From Kitasatospora sp. NA04385 (GTDB taxonomy: Bacteria; Actinomycetota; Actinomycetes; Streptomycetales; Streptomycetaceae), in the NCBI RefSeq assembly GCF_013364235.1, contig NZ_CP054919.1, positions 4,667,199 to 4,731,198 of the forward strand: a DNA stretch of 64,000 nucleotides, in the 5' to 3' direction. This document shows positions 41,363 through 49,838 of this stretch, piece after piece. The number at the start of each line of letters is the position of its first letter. Positions within the stretch are counted from its first letter, which is position 1. Made by a program: the position numbers and the translations under genes. The notes under the pieces are model-generated. The model saw only the letters and a program-made list of their open reading frames with translations, made no database searches and had not been told where the DNA came from.

Positions 41363-42055
41363 CTACAGCCAGCCGCACTCGCGGGCGATCCGGATCGCGT
41401 CGCAGCGGTTGCGGGCCCTGGTCTTGGCGATCGCCGCCGAGACGTAGTTGCGCACCGTCCCCGGTGAGAGCGACAGCGCCGCAGCCGCCTCCCGCACCGT
41501 GCTGCCCTCGGCGATCTCGCCCAGCACCGCCAGCTCCCGGCGGCTCAGCGGTCCGGCCTGGCCGGCCCGCACCACGTCCAGCACCAGCCGCGGGTCGTAC
41601 ACCCGTCCGCCGCGGGCCAGTTCGCGCACCGCCGCGATCAGCGCCGGCGCCTGCACGTCCTTCAGCAGGACCCCGGCCGCGCCCTCCACCAGCGCCCGCC
41701 GCAGCTCCGCCGTCCGCGGCAGGGCCGGGACGAGCAGCAGCACCGCCGTGCCGGGCGCCGCCTGCTGCACCTGCCGGGCCGGGGCCGGCCCGTCCGGCTG
41801 GTCCGGGTCCAGGCCCAGCACCGCCACCGCGGGCCGCACCCGGGCGGCGGCCGCCGCCGCCTCCTCGCCGCCGGCCGCCTCGGCGACCACCGCGAGGTCC
41901 TCCTCCCGGTCCAGCAGGGCACCCAGTCCCGAGCGGAACAGGTGGTGCCCGTCGGCCAGCAGCACCCTGGTGGAGCCCGTGGCCGCCGGATCGGCGGACG
42001 GGAACCGGTGCGTCATGACCCGCTGCCCCAGCGGGCGTTCCAGTGCGGTCGTCAT
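41363..42055 (-). CDS. Atypical NarL/LuxR-type response regulator lacking the phospho-Asp
   Basis: 230 residues from ATG 42055 with GGGGAGG upstream. The receiver domain is recognisable (RVLLADGHHLFRSGLGALLDREEDLAVVAEA, VLLKD), but the usual VLDLRMP phosphorylation site reads VLGLDPDQPDG, so the conserved Asp is replaced by Gly. The C-terminal LuxR helix-turn-helix (LSRRELAVLGEIAEGSTVREAAAALSLSPGTVRNYVSAAIAKTRARNR) is intact. No histidine kinase is adjacent. It probably works without phosphorylation, perhaps by ligand or protein binding, to control the RiPP genes. The small secreted-protein gene lies 31 bases upstream. Confidence 0.88.
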   Translation of the reverse strand: MTTALERPLGQRVMTHRFPSADPAATGSTRVLLADGHHLFRSGLGALLDREEDLAVVAEAAGGEEAAAAAARVRPAVAVLGLDPDQPDGPAPARQVQQAAPGTAVLLLVPALPRTAELRRALVEGAAGVLLKDVQAPALIAAVRELARGGRVYDPRLVLDVVRAGQAGPLSRRELAVLGEIAEGSTVREAAAALSLSPGTVRNYVSAAIAKTRARNRCDAIRIARECGWL

Positions 42056-42086
42056 CCGCGCGCCTCCCCGGTCCGTTCCGGCCCGA

Positions 42087-42371
42087 TCAGCCCCAGCCCC
42101 AGGTGCCGGACTCCTGGGCACCGCCGGACGGGCTGCTGGTCGGGGTCGGGCTGCCGGACGGGACGGGGGTCGGGTCGGAGACGCCGGGGCCGATCACGAC
42201 CGCCTGCGCCCCCGCGCCGGCGGGCTGCCCCGGGCCGTCCAGGACCACCCCGTCGGCGGTGACCACGCTGCCCGGCCGAGCCGGCCCGGCCAGTTCGGCG
42301 GCGGTGGCGACGCCACCCACGGTCAGTGCACCAAGTACGGCAATCGCGACAATTCGGATGTTCAGCGACAT
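42087..42371 (-). CDS. Small secreted protein of unknown function
   Basis: 94 residues from ATG 42371. A signal peptide is clear (NIRIVAIAVLGALTVGGVATAAELA). The mature part has SVVTADGVVLDGPGQPAGAGAQAVV, then a Ser/Thr/Pro-rich stretch, ending GGAQESGTWGWG. Being just upstream of the response-regulator gene on the same strand, it is probably cotranscribed. The family is not known to me; a secreted ligand or exported signal of the regulator is a speculation only. Confidence 0.7.
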   Translation of the reverse strand: MSLNIRIVAIAVLGALTVGGVATAAELAGPARPGSVVTADGVVLDGPGQPAGAGAQAVVIGPGVSDPTPVPSGSPTPTSSPSGGAQESGTWGWG

Positions 42372-42567
42372 GGGAGTGCCCGGTCCTCTCGCGTTCGGCT
42401 GATCCCCGGGCTGCCACCGGGGAGTGTGGTGTGAGCCGCCGTCAGGCGTCCGGTGCGCTCCGCGTCCCCCGCCGGGGGCTGCTGCCGCGGTTCCCGCTCC
42501 GTCGTCCTGCCGACAACAACGAGAGTGCTCCCGGTGGCACCTCCGTGTCAGCACCCGGGGCTGGCAC

Positions 42568-42587
42568 CAGAGTGCCGTGACACTCTG
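42568..42587. promoter_or_regulatory. CAGAGTG/CACTCTG inverted repeat upstream of the secreted-protein gene
   Basis: Perfect 7-bp arms CAGAGTG (42568-42574) and CACTCTG (42581-42587) with a CCGTGA spacer. Related half-sites (GAGTGC, GGCAC) occur nearby at 42521-42570. The site lies about 200 bases ahead of the secreted-protein/regulator operon (minus strand), so it may be an operator for it. Confidence 0.45.
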
Positions 42588-42621
42588 AGGACAGCTCCCG
42601 CACCGGGTTGTTGATGTACTG

Positions 42622-42969
42622 TCAGCTGCGGGCGCGGTCCTGCCACCGGCCCAGCGCGATCCACGGATCGGCCTCGCAGCGCGCCACCGACCAGCCCGCC
42701 AGCGGCCCGCCCGGCCCCACCAGCCCCGCCGTACCCGCCCGCAGCGCCCACTCCGCCGCCAGCAGCGAGGGGGCGGCCAGGAAGCACACCGCCGCCAGCC
42801 CGTCCACGCCCTCCCGCAGCCGGACACCGCCGTGCACCCGGGCGTGGCACACCCGCGCCCCCTCCAACGGCAGCCGCAGCAGCGCCGTCCGCACCGGGCC
42901 CGGCCCCGCGGCGTCCGGGCAGCCCTCCCCCGCGGGCGGCGGGAGGAGCTCCAGGCGGATCGCGTACAT
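42622..42969 (-). CDS. Hypothetical protein, 115 residues
   Basis: The start MYAIRLELLPPP has a GGAG three bases upstream, rather close. The sequence has a compact alpha/beta look with two short hydrophobic stretches (LAAVCFLAAPSLLAAEWALRAG) and an ending GRWQDRARS, and no signal peptide. Codon use is like a real gene. I do not recognise the family. It lies between the RiPP flank regulators on the minus strand. Confidence 0.6.
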   Translation of the reverse strand: MYAIRLELLPPPAGEGCPDAAGPGPVRTALLRLPLEGARVCHARVHGGVRLREGVDGLAAVCFLAAPSLLAAEWALRAGTAGLVGPGGPLAGWSVARCEADPWIALGRWQDRARS

Positions 42970-43113
42970 CGCTCCAGCGTGACAAACCGCGGGCCGATCC
43001 GGGCGGTGCCACGGGTGTCACATCCCCGCCAGGCACGAATATGACAGTTCCCCGGCACCCTTCACGGTTCGCCCAACTGTGCGACAGAATCTCCGCAAGC
43101 CGGTTCTCCCGGG

Positions 43114-43177
43114 TGACCGGTCAGCGCTAGTCTGACGCCCGGTCAGCGGGAACCGGCGGACATCAGCGGGAAACCGG
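43114..43177. promoter_or_regulatory. Promoter region of the LuxR gene with dyad and direct repeats
   Basis: TGACCGG (43114-43120) and CCGGTCA (43139-43145) form a dyad around a possible -10 TAGTCT (43128-43133). Two direct copies of TCAGCGGGAA(A)CCGG follow at 43143 and 43163, spaced 20 bases (two helix turns). The core TCAGCGGGAA occurs again at 41311 in the terminator behind the RiPP operon. The arrangement suggests an autoregulated promoter. Confidence 0.45.
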
Positions 43178-43213
43178 GGGGCACGCCGGGGCACGGCGCG
43201 CGGGAGGTCGACG

Positions 43214-43270
43214 ATGGGCAGAACCACGCGGACGGGCACCGGGCCGGGCACAGGGCGGACGAACTGTTGA
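43214..43270 (+). CDS. 18-residue leader peptide overlapping the LuxR start
   Basis: ATG 43214 has a good RBS (CGGGAGG at 43201-43207). It encodes MGRTTRTGTGPGTGRTNC and stops at TGA 43268-43270, overlapping the LuxR TTG (TTGA). The TTG itself has no RBS, so the LuxR protein is probably made by translational coupling from this uORF. Confidence 0.5.
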   Translation: MGRTTRTGTGPGTGRTNC

Positions 43271-44283
43271 CCGCCGACGGCCCGGTCGGGCTCGACGCGT
43301 TCGGCGAGGCGGTCTACCGCGCCATGCTGCTCCACCCCGACCTCGACACCGGCGGCCTGGCCGGCCACCTCGACTCCACCGAGGCCGAGGTCTGCGAGGC
43401 CCTCGACCGGCTCGCCGACCTCGCCCTCACCCGCCCCGCCAGCTGCGGCACCCGCTGGCGCGCGGTCAACCCCGAGCGCGGCCTCGCCGCCCTGCTCGCC
43501 CACCAGGAGGCCGAGGAGGCCCGCCGCCAGCGCGAGGCCGAACGCAGCCGCGCCGCGATGGCTGGCCTGATCGCCGAGTACGCCAGCATCCACGCCCCCG
43601 CCGCCGGCGAACAGCGCGGCATCGAGATGCTCTCCAGCCTCGACCAGGTCCGCGACCGGCTGATCCAGCTCGCCTGCGACGCCACCGCCGAAGTGCTCTC
43701 CTTCGCCCCCGGCGGCCCGCAGCCCGCCCCCGTCATGGAGGCCAGCCGCGCCCTCGACCAGGAGACCCTGGAACGCGGCGTCCGGATGCGCACCGTCTAC
43801 CAGGACAGCGTCCGCAACGACCCCGCCACCGTCCAGTACGCCCGCTGGCTGCACGGCCTCGGCGGCGCCGTCCGCACCACGCCCACCCTGCCGCTGCGCA
43901 TGATCGTGGTCGACAACGCCACCGCCATCGTCCCGATCGACCCCGACGACCCGCGCAAGGGCGCCGTCCTGCTGCAGAGCCCCGGCGTGGTCGCCGCGCT
44001 GCGCGCCCTGTTCGAACAGGTCTGGGAGCACGCCCGCCCGCTCGGCGAGAGCCCCCAGCGCGACCTGCGCGGCCTCACCGGCCAGGAACGCGAACTGCTG
44101 CGCCTGCTCGCCGAAGGGCTCACCGACGAACGCGCCGGCCAGCGCCTGGGCGTCTCGCTGCGCACCGTCCGCCGGATGATGGCCGACCTGATGGTCCGGA
44201 TGGACGCCCGCAGCCGCTTCCAGGCCGGCATCCAGGTCGCCGCCCTCGGCTGGCTGGAGACCCCCGAGGACGCCCCCGCCTGA
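43267..44283 (+). CDS. LuxR-type helix-turn-helix regulator of the RiPP cluster
   Basis: 338 residues. It starts at TTG 43267 without an own RBS. The N-terminus (LDAFGEAVYRAMLLHPDLDTGGLAGHLDSTEAEVCEALDRLADLALTR) is a TrmB-like winged helix. The middle resembles a sensor region of PLD/TrmB-type regulators, and the C-terminus is a LuxR domain (LTGQERELLRLLAEGLTDERAGQRLGVSLRTVRRMMADLMVRMDARSRFQAGIQVAALGWL). This two-HTH architecture is common next to streptomycete RiPP clusters, where members act as pathway regulators. It is the nearest positive-strand regulator to the cluster. Confidence 0.85.
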   Translation: MTADGPVGLDAFGEAVYRAMLLHPDLDTGGLAGHLDSTEAEVCEALDRLADLALTRPASCGTRWRAVNPERGLAALLAHQEAEEARRQREAERSRAAMAGLIAEYASIHAPAAGEQRGIEMLSSLDQVRDRLIQLACDATAEVLSFAPGGPQPAPVMEASRALDQETLERGVRMRTVYQDSVRNDPATVQYARWLHGLGGAVRTTPTLPLRMIVVDNATAIVPIDPDDPRKGAVLLQSPGVVAALRALFEQVWEHARPLGESPQRDLRGLTGQERELLRLLAEGLTDERAGQRLGVSLRTVRRMMADLMVRMDARSRFQAGIQVAALGWLETPEDAPA

Positions 44284-44295
44284 CCCCTACCGCCA

Positions 44296-45110
44296 GCCGC
44301 AGGCGCTTCCGCCCAGGCCCGCCGTCCGGCGCCCGCTGCGGGTGCTTCCGGTGCTGGGGGCCGCCGCAGGCGCTCCTGGTGCGTCATTCGTTGCTGCGGC
44401 CCGTCGCCGACAGCTTGGCGCAGGCGGTCCGGGTGGTCGGCGTCCACCGGGGTGGCTCCCCGCAGGCGGTTCGGGCACCACGGCCCGTCGCCGTTGTCCG
44501 CCGTCGCGGCCCCGCCGCAGGCGATCCGTCACGGCTGTCCCCCGCTCGGGGCCCGCCGCAGGCGCTTCCCGCCCAGGCCCGCCCGTCCGGGCCCGCCGCA
44601 GGCGCTCCTGGTGCTGGTGTCCTGCCGTCATTCGTTGCTGCGGCCCGTCGTCGACGGCTCGTCGCAGGCGGTTCGGGTGGTCGGCGTCCACCGCGGTGGC
44701 TCCCCGCAGGCGGTTCGGGTACCACGGCCCGTCGCCGTTGTCCGCCGTCGCGGCTCCGCCGCAGGCGATCCGTCACGGCTGCTCCCCGCTCGGGGCCCGC
44801 CGCAGGCGCTTCCCGCCCAGGCCCGCCCGTCCGGGCCCGCCGCAGGCGCTCCTGGTGCTGGTGTCCTGCCGTCATTCGTTGCTGCGGCCCGTCGTCGACG
44901 GCTCGCCGCAGGCGGTCCGGGTGGTCGGCGTCCACCGGGGTGGCTCCCCGCAGGCGGTTCGGGCACCACGGCCCGTCGCCGTTGTCCGCCGTCGCGGCCC
45001 CGCCGCAGGCGATCCGTCACGGCTGTCCGCCGCTCGGGGCCCGCCGCAGGCGCTTCCGCCCAGGCCCGCCCGCCCAGGCCCGCCCGTCCGGGCCCGCCGC
45101 AGGCGCTTCC
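44296..45110. repeat. 244-bp tandem repeat array with internal GCAGGCG motif
   Basis: The segment starting GTCATTCGTTGCTGCGG begins at 44383, 44627 and 44871, an exact 244-bp period; partial copies flank it. Each unit contains about five copies of CGCAGGCG followed by (G/C/A)TYC, and a CCACCG-GGTGG dyad. The array fills the convergent gap between the LuxR and murJ genes. 244 is not a multiple of 3, and long open frames in all phases on both strands reflect GC content, not a protein. Confidence 0.88.
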
Positions 45111-45182
45111 CGCCTGTCCGGGGCCTGCTGCGGGTGGCAGGGGGCCGCCCCGACAGCCGTTCGCCGTCCGCCGCGGGCGGAT

Positions 45183-47288
45183 TCAGCGGCGGTGCTTGCC
45201 GCTGTTCGGCGTCGGCGTCGGGTACGGGATGCGCAGCTTGCGGGCGAACGGTGCCACCGAGGCGCCCACGCCCAGCGGGCGGGCCAGCACGAAGAGCGAG
45301 AGCAGGACCGCCAGCGCGCCCGCCGCCAGCCCCGTCAGGCTGCCGAACAGCCCCGCGCCGAACCGTCCCGCCAGCCAGTGCGCGGCCAGCGCGCCCGGCA
45401 GGCAGGCCAGCACCAGGCCGAGGTGCAGGACCACCAGCCGGCCGCCCTCCAGCCCGCTGCCGCGCCGCCCGCCGCGCGTCCCCAGGTCCAGCGTCGCGTT
45501 GGCGCCCGGCGCGAAGGAGTCGGTGCGCAGCACCATCGTGGCGTCCGGGTTCCCGCCCGCCGCCTCCCGCCGCGGCGCGGGCACCGCCGCCGGGGGCGCG
45601 CCCTTGGCCAGGCGGCGGCCCAGCGCCACGCCGGTCACCACCGCCGACAGGGTGGCCGCCACGGTGTGCGCCACCGCCATGCCGATCACCTTGTAGCGCA
45701 GCGGCAGCGTCTCGTACGCCACCCAGCACAGCGTCGCGTTGGTGCCGGTGGAGACCAGGGTCAGCCAGAACGGCGTCCGGGCGTCGCCCATCGCGTAGAA
45801 GCCGCGGGCCAGGCCGTACTGGGCGCAGAACGCGGGCAGGCCGACCGCGAAGGCCATCAGCAGCAGGCCCACCACCATCGCGTCGTCGTGCACGGACGAC
45901 CCGGAGCCGTAGCCGTAGGCGGCCATCGCGATCTGCGAGCCCAGCGCGAAGAACAGCACCGCCGCGGTGACCACCATCGCCGCCGAGGAGCGCAGCACGC
46001 CCGCCAGGTCCTCGCCGATCTTCCGGTAGTCGCCCGCCGTCGCGGCCCGCGACATGCTCGGCAGCAGGGCGGTCACCAGCGACACCGTGATCACGCCCTG
46101 CGGGACCACGAACAGCGCGTAGGCGTTGTTGTAGGCGGAGAAGCCGCGGCCGCCCGGGATGCCCGCGCGGTACGCGGCGTCGCCCGCGCCGGTGCTCAGG
46201 CTGGTGATCACCGCGAAGGACAGCTGGGTGGCCAGCACCAGGGCCAGCGCCCAGCCCGCCGCGCGCAGCGGCCGGGTCAGGCCCGCGCCGCGCCAGTCGA
46301 AGCGCGGGCGGTAGGTGAAGCGGGCCGAGCGCAGCGAGGGCAGCAGCGCGGCGGCCTGCACCACGATGCCCAGGGTGGAGCCGAGGCCCAGCAGCAGGGC
46401 GTCCCCGCTGCTCACGTCGCTCGCCGCGTGGGCGTGCCGGCCCATCGCCAGGTAGCCGCCGAACACGGCGATCGCGACCACGTTGTTCAGCACCGGCGTC
46501 CACATCATGGCGCCGAACCGGTCGCGGGCGTTCAGCACCTGCCCGAGCAGGGTGAACACGCCGTAGAAGAGGATCTGCGGCAGGCAGTACCGGGCGAAGG
46601 TGATCGCCAGTTCGCGCTTCACGGGGTCGTTGAAGTCGGAGTACAGGTCGACGATCCGCGGGGCGAACAGCCAGGCGCCGACCGTCAGCACCACCAGGAT
46701 CACCCCGCACAGGGTGAGCAGCCGGTCGGTGTACGCCTGGCCGCCGTCCTCGTGGGTCTGCATCGCGTGCACCAGCTCCGGCACGAACACCGAGGCCAGC
46801 ACGCCGCCGAGCAGCATCATGTAGACGATGTTCGGCAGCGAGTTCGCCACGTTGAACGCCTCGCCGGCCGGGCCGGTGGTCAGCGCCGCCACGATCACCG
46901 CGCTGCGCACGAAGCCCAGCGCCCGGGAGGCCAGCGAGCCCAGCGCCATGATCAGGCCGTTGCGGCCGGTGGAGGCGGCCGGCTTGGCCGCGGCGGGCTT
47001 CGGGGCCCCGGCGGCCGGGTCCGGCCCGGTCCGCGGCGGCGGCACCGGGCGCTCCGGGGCCTGCGGCGGGTACTCGGGGGCGTACGGCGACCAGCCGGCC
47101 TGCTCGAAGGCCTGCGCCGGGATCCGGCCCAGCTGCATGGTCGGCTGGTCCTGCCCGGGCCACCCGCCCGGCTGCTGCTGGTACGGATCGCCCTGGTGCT
47201 GCTGCTGGTAGGGGTTCTGCGGCGGCGGGTACGGGCCGCCCTGCCGGGAGTACGGGTCGCCGGAGTCGTCCGCGGTGTGCGTGGTCAT
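45183..47288 (-). CDS. murJ: Lipid II flippase MurJ (MviN family)
   Basis: 701 residues from ATG 47288 with GGGGGG upstream. A Pro/Gln/Tyr-rich cytoplasmic N-terminus of about 90 residues precedes fourteen-helix MviN architecture (LASRALGFVRSAVIVAALTTGPAGEAFNVANSLPNIVYMMLLGGVLASVFVPELV, RYCLPQILFYGVFTLLGQVLNARDRFGAMMWTPVLNN). It transfers peptidoglycan precursor across the membrane. The PPQNPYQQQ-type tail is typical of actinobacterial homologues. The stop is next to the 244-bp repeat array. Confidence 0.93.
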   Translation of the reverse strand: MTTHTADDSGDPYSRQGGPYPPPQNPYQQQHQGDPYQQQPGGWPGQDQPTMQLGRIPAQAFEQAGWSPYAPEYPPQAPERPVPPPRTGPDPAAGAPKPAAAKPAASTGRNGLIMALGSLASRALGFVRSAVIVAALTTGPAGEAFNVANSLPNIVYMMLLGGVLASVFVPELVHAMQTHEDGGQAYTDRLLTLCGVILVVLTVGAWLFAPRIVDLYSDFNDPVKRELAITFARYCLPQILFYGVFTLLGQVLNARDRFGAMMWTPVLNNVVAIAVFGGYLAMGRHAHAASDVSSGDALLLGLGSTLGIVVQAAALLPSLRSARFTYRPRFDWRGAGLTRPLRAAGWALALVLATQLSFAVITSLSTGAGDAAYRAGIPGGRGFSAYNNAYALFVVPQGVITVSLVTALLPSMSRAATAGDYRKIGEDLAGVLRSSAAMVVTAAVLFFALGSQIAMAAYGYGSGSSVHDDAMVVGLLLMAFAVGLPAFCAQYGLARGFYAMGDARTPFWLTLVSTGTNATLCWVAYETLPLRYKVIGMAVAHTVAATLSAVVTGVALGRRLAKGAPPAAVPAPRREAAGGNPDATMVLRTDSFAPGANATLDLGTRGGRRGSGLEGGRLVVLHLGLVLACLPGALAAHWLAGRFGAGLFGSLTGLAAGALAVLLSLFVLARPLGVGASVAPFARKLRIPYPTPTPNSGKHRR

Positions 47289-47596
47289 CGGACCCCCCGT
47301 CGATCGGTGCCCGTCCGGCGCTGCGTGGGATGAGTGCGGTGAGTCGGTCCGTCCGGGCCGGGCTCCGCCTGCCGGTTGCAGGGTGCACCAGCCGCAGAAG
47401 TCTGCCCCACTTCGGCACCCGATGGGGAGTCGGGTGCCGACCGGCGGGGTGTTCGACCGGGTCGCACCGGTGTCCGGGGGCCTTGCCGCACCCGCCCGGG
47501 AGCGCCGTTTGCGCCCGGAAACACGCGGAATGCTGCCCACGCCGTTCCCCCGGGCGGAGGATGCGGGCAACGCGGTGTGACGTTGCTCACGGTGCG
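47289..47596. other. Intergenic region upstream of murJ
   Basis: 308 bases between murJ and the PAP2 gene, both on the minus strand. I see only short dyads (for example GCCCACGCC...GGGC around 47536-47570) and no clear promoter hexamers, although the murJ promoter is expected here. No small gene is supported. Confidence 0.4.
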
Positions 47597-48502
47597 TCAG
47601 GAGCGGCCCGGATCGCGCTCCGTGACCGGCTCCAGCGGTTCCGGCGGCGGGGTCGGCGCTCCCGGCGGCCCCAGCGGCGGGGACGGCGGTTCCACCCGCT
47701 CCAGCGGCGGCGCCAGCACCCGCTGCACCCGCGGCCCGGTCCGTCGGCGCAGCAGCCGCGCGTCCAGGCCGATCAGCCCCGGCCGCCACAGCTCCACCGC
47801 CAGCGCGGGCCCGGCCAGCACCACGACCGCCGCCGCCCAGGAGGCCAGCACGTCGCTCGGCCAGTGCAGCCCCAGCGCGATCCTGGTCCAGCCCACCGCG
47901 AGCACGACCAGCGCCCCCGCGGTGCCCGCCGCCACCCGGGCCGGCCGCTCGATCCGCGGCCACGCCAGGGCCAGCAGCGCCCCGCAGGTCACCGCGGTGG
48001 CCAGCGCGTGCCCGGCCGGGAAGGACGCCCCGGGGGCGGCCGCCACCGGGTCGGCCAGGTGCGGCCCGGCGCGGCCGATCAGCTCCCGCCCGGCCCCGCC
48101 GACCGCCCAGCCCAGCAGCACCACCGCCGCCGCCCAGCCCGCCAGCACCCGGGCGCCCCGCACCCACAGCCACACCGCGACCGCCCCGAGCGCCGTCCGC
48201 ATCATCCACGGCGCGCCCAGGTCGCCCAGCGTCTGCATGGCCGCCGTCCACACCGGGTGCCGCAGCGCGTACCGGTGCAGCAGCGCCACCCAGCCCTGGT
48301 CGAACCGGGCCAGCGGCGCCCAGCCGGAGCGCACCAGGACCAGCAGCACCGCGAACGCCAGCGCACCCGCCAGGGCCGGCCAGGCACAACGGAGCGCCCC
48401 CGCGCGTTGTACCGGAGGACGGGCCGGGGAGCGGCCGCCGCGCCGACCGCCGTCCGGGCCGTCGGCAGCCGCCCGGGAGTCGTGGTCGGCGGACTGGTGC
48501 AT
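47597..48502 (-). CDS. PAP2-family membrane phosphatase
   Basis: 301 residues from ATG 48502. Six hydrophobic segments and the acid-phosphatase triad motifs are seen: RELIGRAGPH (variant of the first motif), SFPAGHALA (second motif with catalytic His) and GWTRIALGLHWPSDVLASW (third motif with His and Asp). Members dephosphorylate lipids such as undecaprenyl pyrophosphate or phosphatidic acid. A Pro-rich C-terminal tail faces the cytosol. Location next to murJ fits cell-envelope lipid metabolism, but this is a correlation only. Confidence 0.88.
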   Translation of the reverse strand: MHQSADHDSRAAADGPDGGRRGGRSPARPPVQRAGALRCAWPALAGALAFAVLLVLVRSGWAPLARFDQGWVALLHRYALRHPVWTAAMQTLGDLGAPWMMRTALGAVAVWLWVRGARVLAGWAAAVVLLGWAVGGAGRELIGRAGPHLADPVAAAPGASFPAGHALATAVTCGALLALAWPRIERPARVAAGTAGALVVLAVGWTRIALGLHWPSDVLASWAAAVVVLAGPALAVELWRPGLIGLDARLLRRRTGPRVQRVLAPPLERVEPPSPPLGPPGAPTPPPEPLEPVTERDPGRS

Positions 48503-48707
48503 GACAGACACCTTCCCAGCGGCGGGCGGCGAACCGGCGCTGGGGCGATAGCGATTGCGCATCGGTTGTGCGGACGCCCCGCGAAGGCCCCGCACCGATT
48601 CGGTGCCGGACGGTGGCCGCCCGGTGTGCGGGACGCGTCACTCTGCGTGTACCGATCGAGTGAAAATCGGCAGGATACTGCATCCCCGACGGAAACCTGA
48701 GCCACTT

Positions 48708-48734
48708 GGGAATGTTGTCCGATTTCTGTGCGTT
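48708..48734 (+). promoter_or_regulatory. Sigma-R-type promoter of hrdD
   Basis: GGGAAT (48708-48713), exactly 18 bases, then GTT (48732-48734), which is the consensus known for sigma-R of Streptomyces. In S. coelicolor hrdD is an established sigma-R target. A GGAAAC at 48691-48696 may be the -35 of an additional ECF-type promoter, as the same gene is also reported to have one dependent on sigma-E. The site lies about 90 bases upstream of the ATG. Confidence 0.8.
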
Positions 48735-48824
48735 GGATCGTTACGTGTGAGCCACGAACGGCCCACACGGTTGTGCCGAGTGGCGGAACGGAGCGCCCCC
48801 GGCAGCGTCAGTGAGGGAGCAAGC

Positions 48825-49796
48825 ATGGCCACCCGTGCCGTCGTACGCGACAGGGCCGATCGGACTCGCACCGCCCGCCCGACCAACCTCGAAGCCGACC
48901 GTGACCTGGTCGGCATGTACCTCGACGAGATCGCCAGGACGCCCCTGCTCGATGCCGCGGAGGAGGTCGAGCTGTCCCTGCGGATCGAGGCGGGCGTCTT
49001 CGCCCAGCACCTGCTCGACGAGGAGGAGTCCCTCGACGGCGTCACCACCGAGGAGCTCCGGGCCATAGCGGACGACGCCGAGCGCGCCAAGGACGTCTTC
49101 ATCCGGTCCAACCTGCGCCTGGTCGTCGCCGTCGCCCGCCGCTACCCGCGCAGCGGCCTCCCGCTGCTCGACCTGATCCAGGAGGGCAACGCCGGCCTGG
49201 TCCGGGCCGTGGAGAAGTTCGACTACTCCAAGGGCTTCAAGTTCTCCACCTACGCGACGTGGTGGATCCGCCAGGCGATCACCCGGTCCATCGCCGACCA
49301 GTCCCGCACCATCCGGCTGCCCGTCCACCTGGTCGAGGAGCTCGGCCGGATCCGCCGGGTGCAGCGCGAGAAGGCCAAGGAGCTGGGCCGCGAGCCGGAG
49401 CCCGCCGAGATCGCCGCCGAGCTGGACACCACCGAGCAGCGCGTCAAGGACGTCCTGGACTGGGCGAGGGACCCGGTCAGCCTCAACATGTCGGTCGACG
49501 ACGAGGGCGAGACCCAGTTCGGAGACCTGGTGGAGGACACCGGCGCGGTCTCCCCGGAGGACGCGGTCATGGTGATGATGCGCCGCGAGGAGCTGGACGA
49601 CCTGATCGGCCGCCTCGACGACCGCACCGCCTCCATCATCCGCAGCCGCTACGGCATGGAGGACGGCCGCGAGCGGACGCTCACCGAGGTCGGCAAGCAG
49701 CACGGCCTGACCCGCGAGCGGATCCGTCAGATCGAGAAGCACGCGCTGGCCGAACTGAAGAAGATCGCCGACCACGCAGGCTTCGAGGCGGCGTAG
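48825..49796 (+). CDS. hrdD: RNA polymerase principal-like sigma factor HrdD
   Basis: 323 residues from ATG 48825 after GAGGGAG. It has all sigma-70 regions without the long region 1.1: DRDLVGMYLDEIARTPLLDAAEEVELS (1.2), SNLRLVVAVARRYPRSGLPLLDLIQEGNAGLVRAVEKFDYSKGFKFSTYATWWIRQAI (2.1-2.4), DEGETQFGDLVEDT (3.2) and RERTLTEVGKQHGLTRERIRQIEKHAL (4.2). The start MATRAVVRDR and the overall length match the Hrd group 2 sigma HrdD. Dispensable in known streptomycetes and linked to stress regulation; the upstream sigma-R site supports the identity. Confidence 0.93.
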   Translation: MATRAVVRDRADRTRTARPTNLEADRDLVGMYLDEIARTPLLDAAEEVELSLRIEAGVFAQHLLDEEESLDGVTTEELRAIADDAERAKDVFIRSNLRLVVAVARRYPRSGLPLLDLIQEGNAGLVRAVEKFDYSKGFKFSTYATWWIRQAITRSIADQSRTIRLPVHLVEELGRIRRVQREKAKELGREPEPAEIAAELDTTEQRVKDVLDWARDPVSLNMSVDDEGETQFGDLVEDTGAVSPEDAVMVMMRREELDDLIGRLDDRTASIIRSRYGMEDGRERTLTEVGKQHGLTRERIRQIEKHALAELKKIADHAGFEAA

Positions 49797-49838
49797 CGGG
49801 CGGGCCACCGGGGCCCGGGGCCGTCCTACAGTGGAGGC

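Noticed and set aside
44384..45020. Minus-strand ORFs within the 244-bp array
   Set aside because: Repetitive Pro/Arg/Gly translation in several frames, no RBS, no conserved look.
44342..47333. Long plus-strand ORFs over the 244-bp array and opposite murJ
   Set aside because: The array period is not a codon multiple, and the rest is the antisense of murJ with Arg/Gly/Pro-rich translation.
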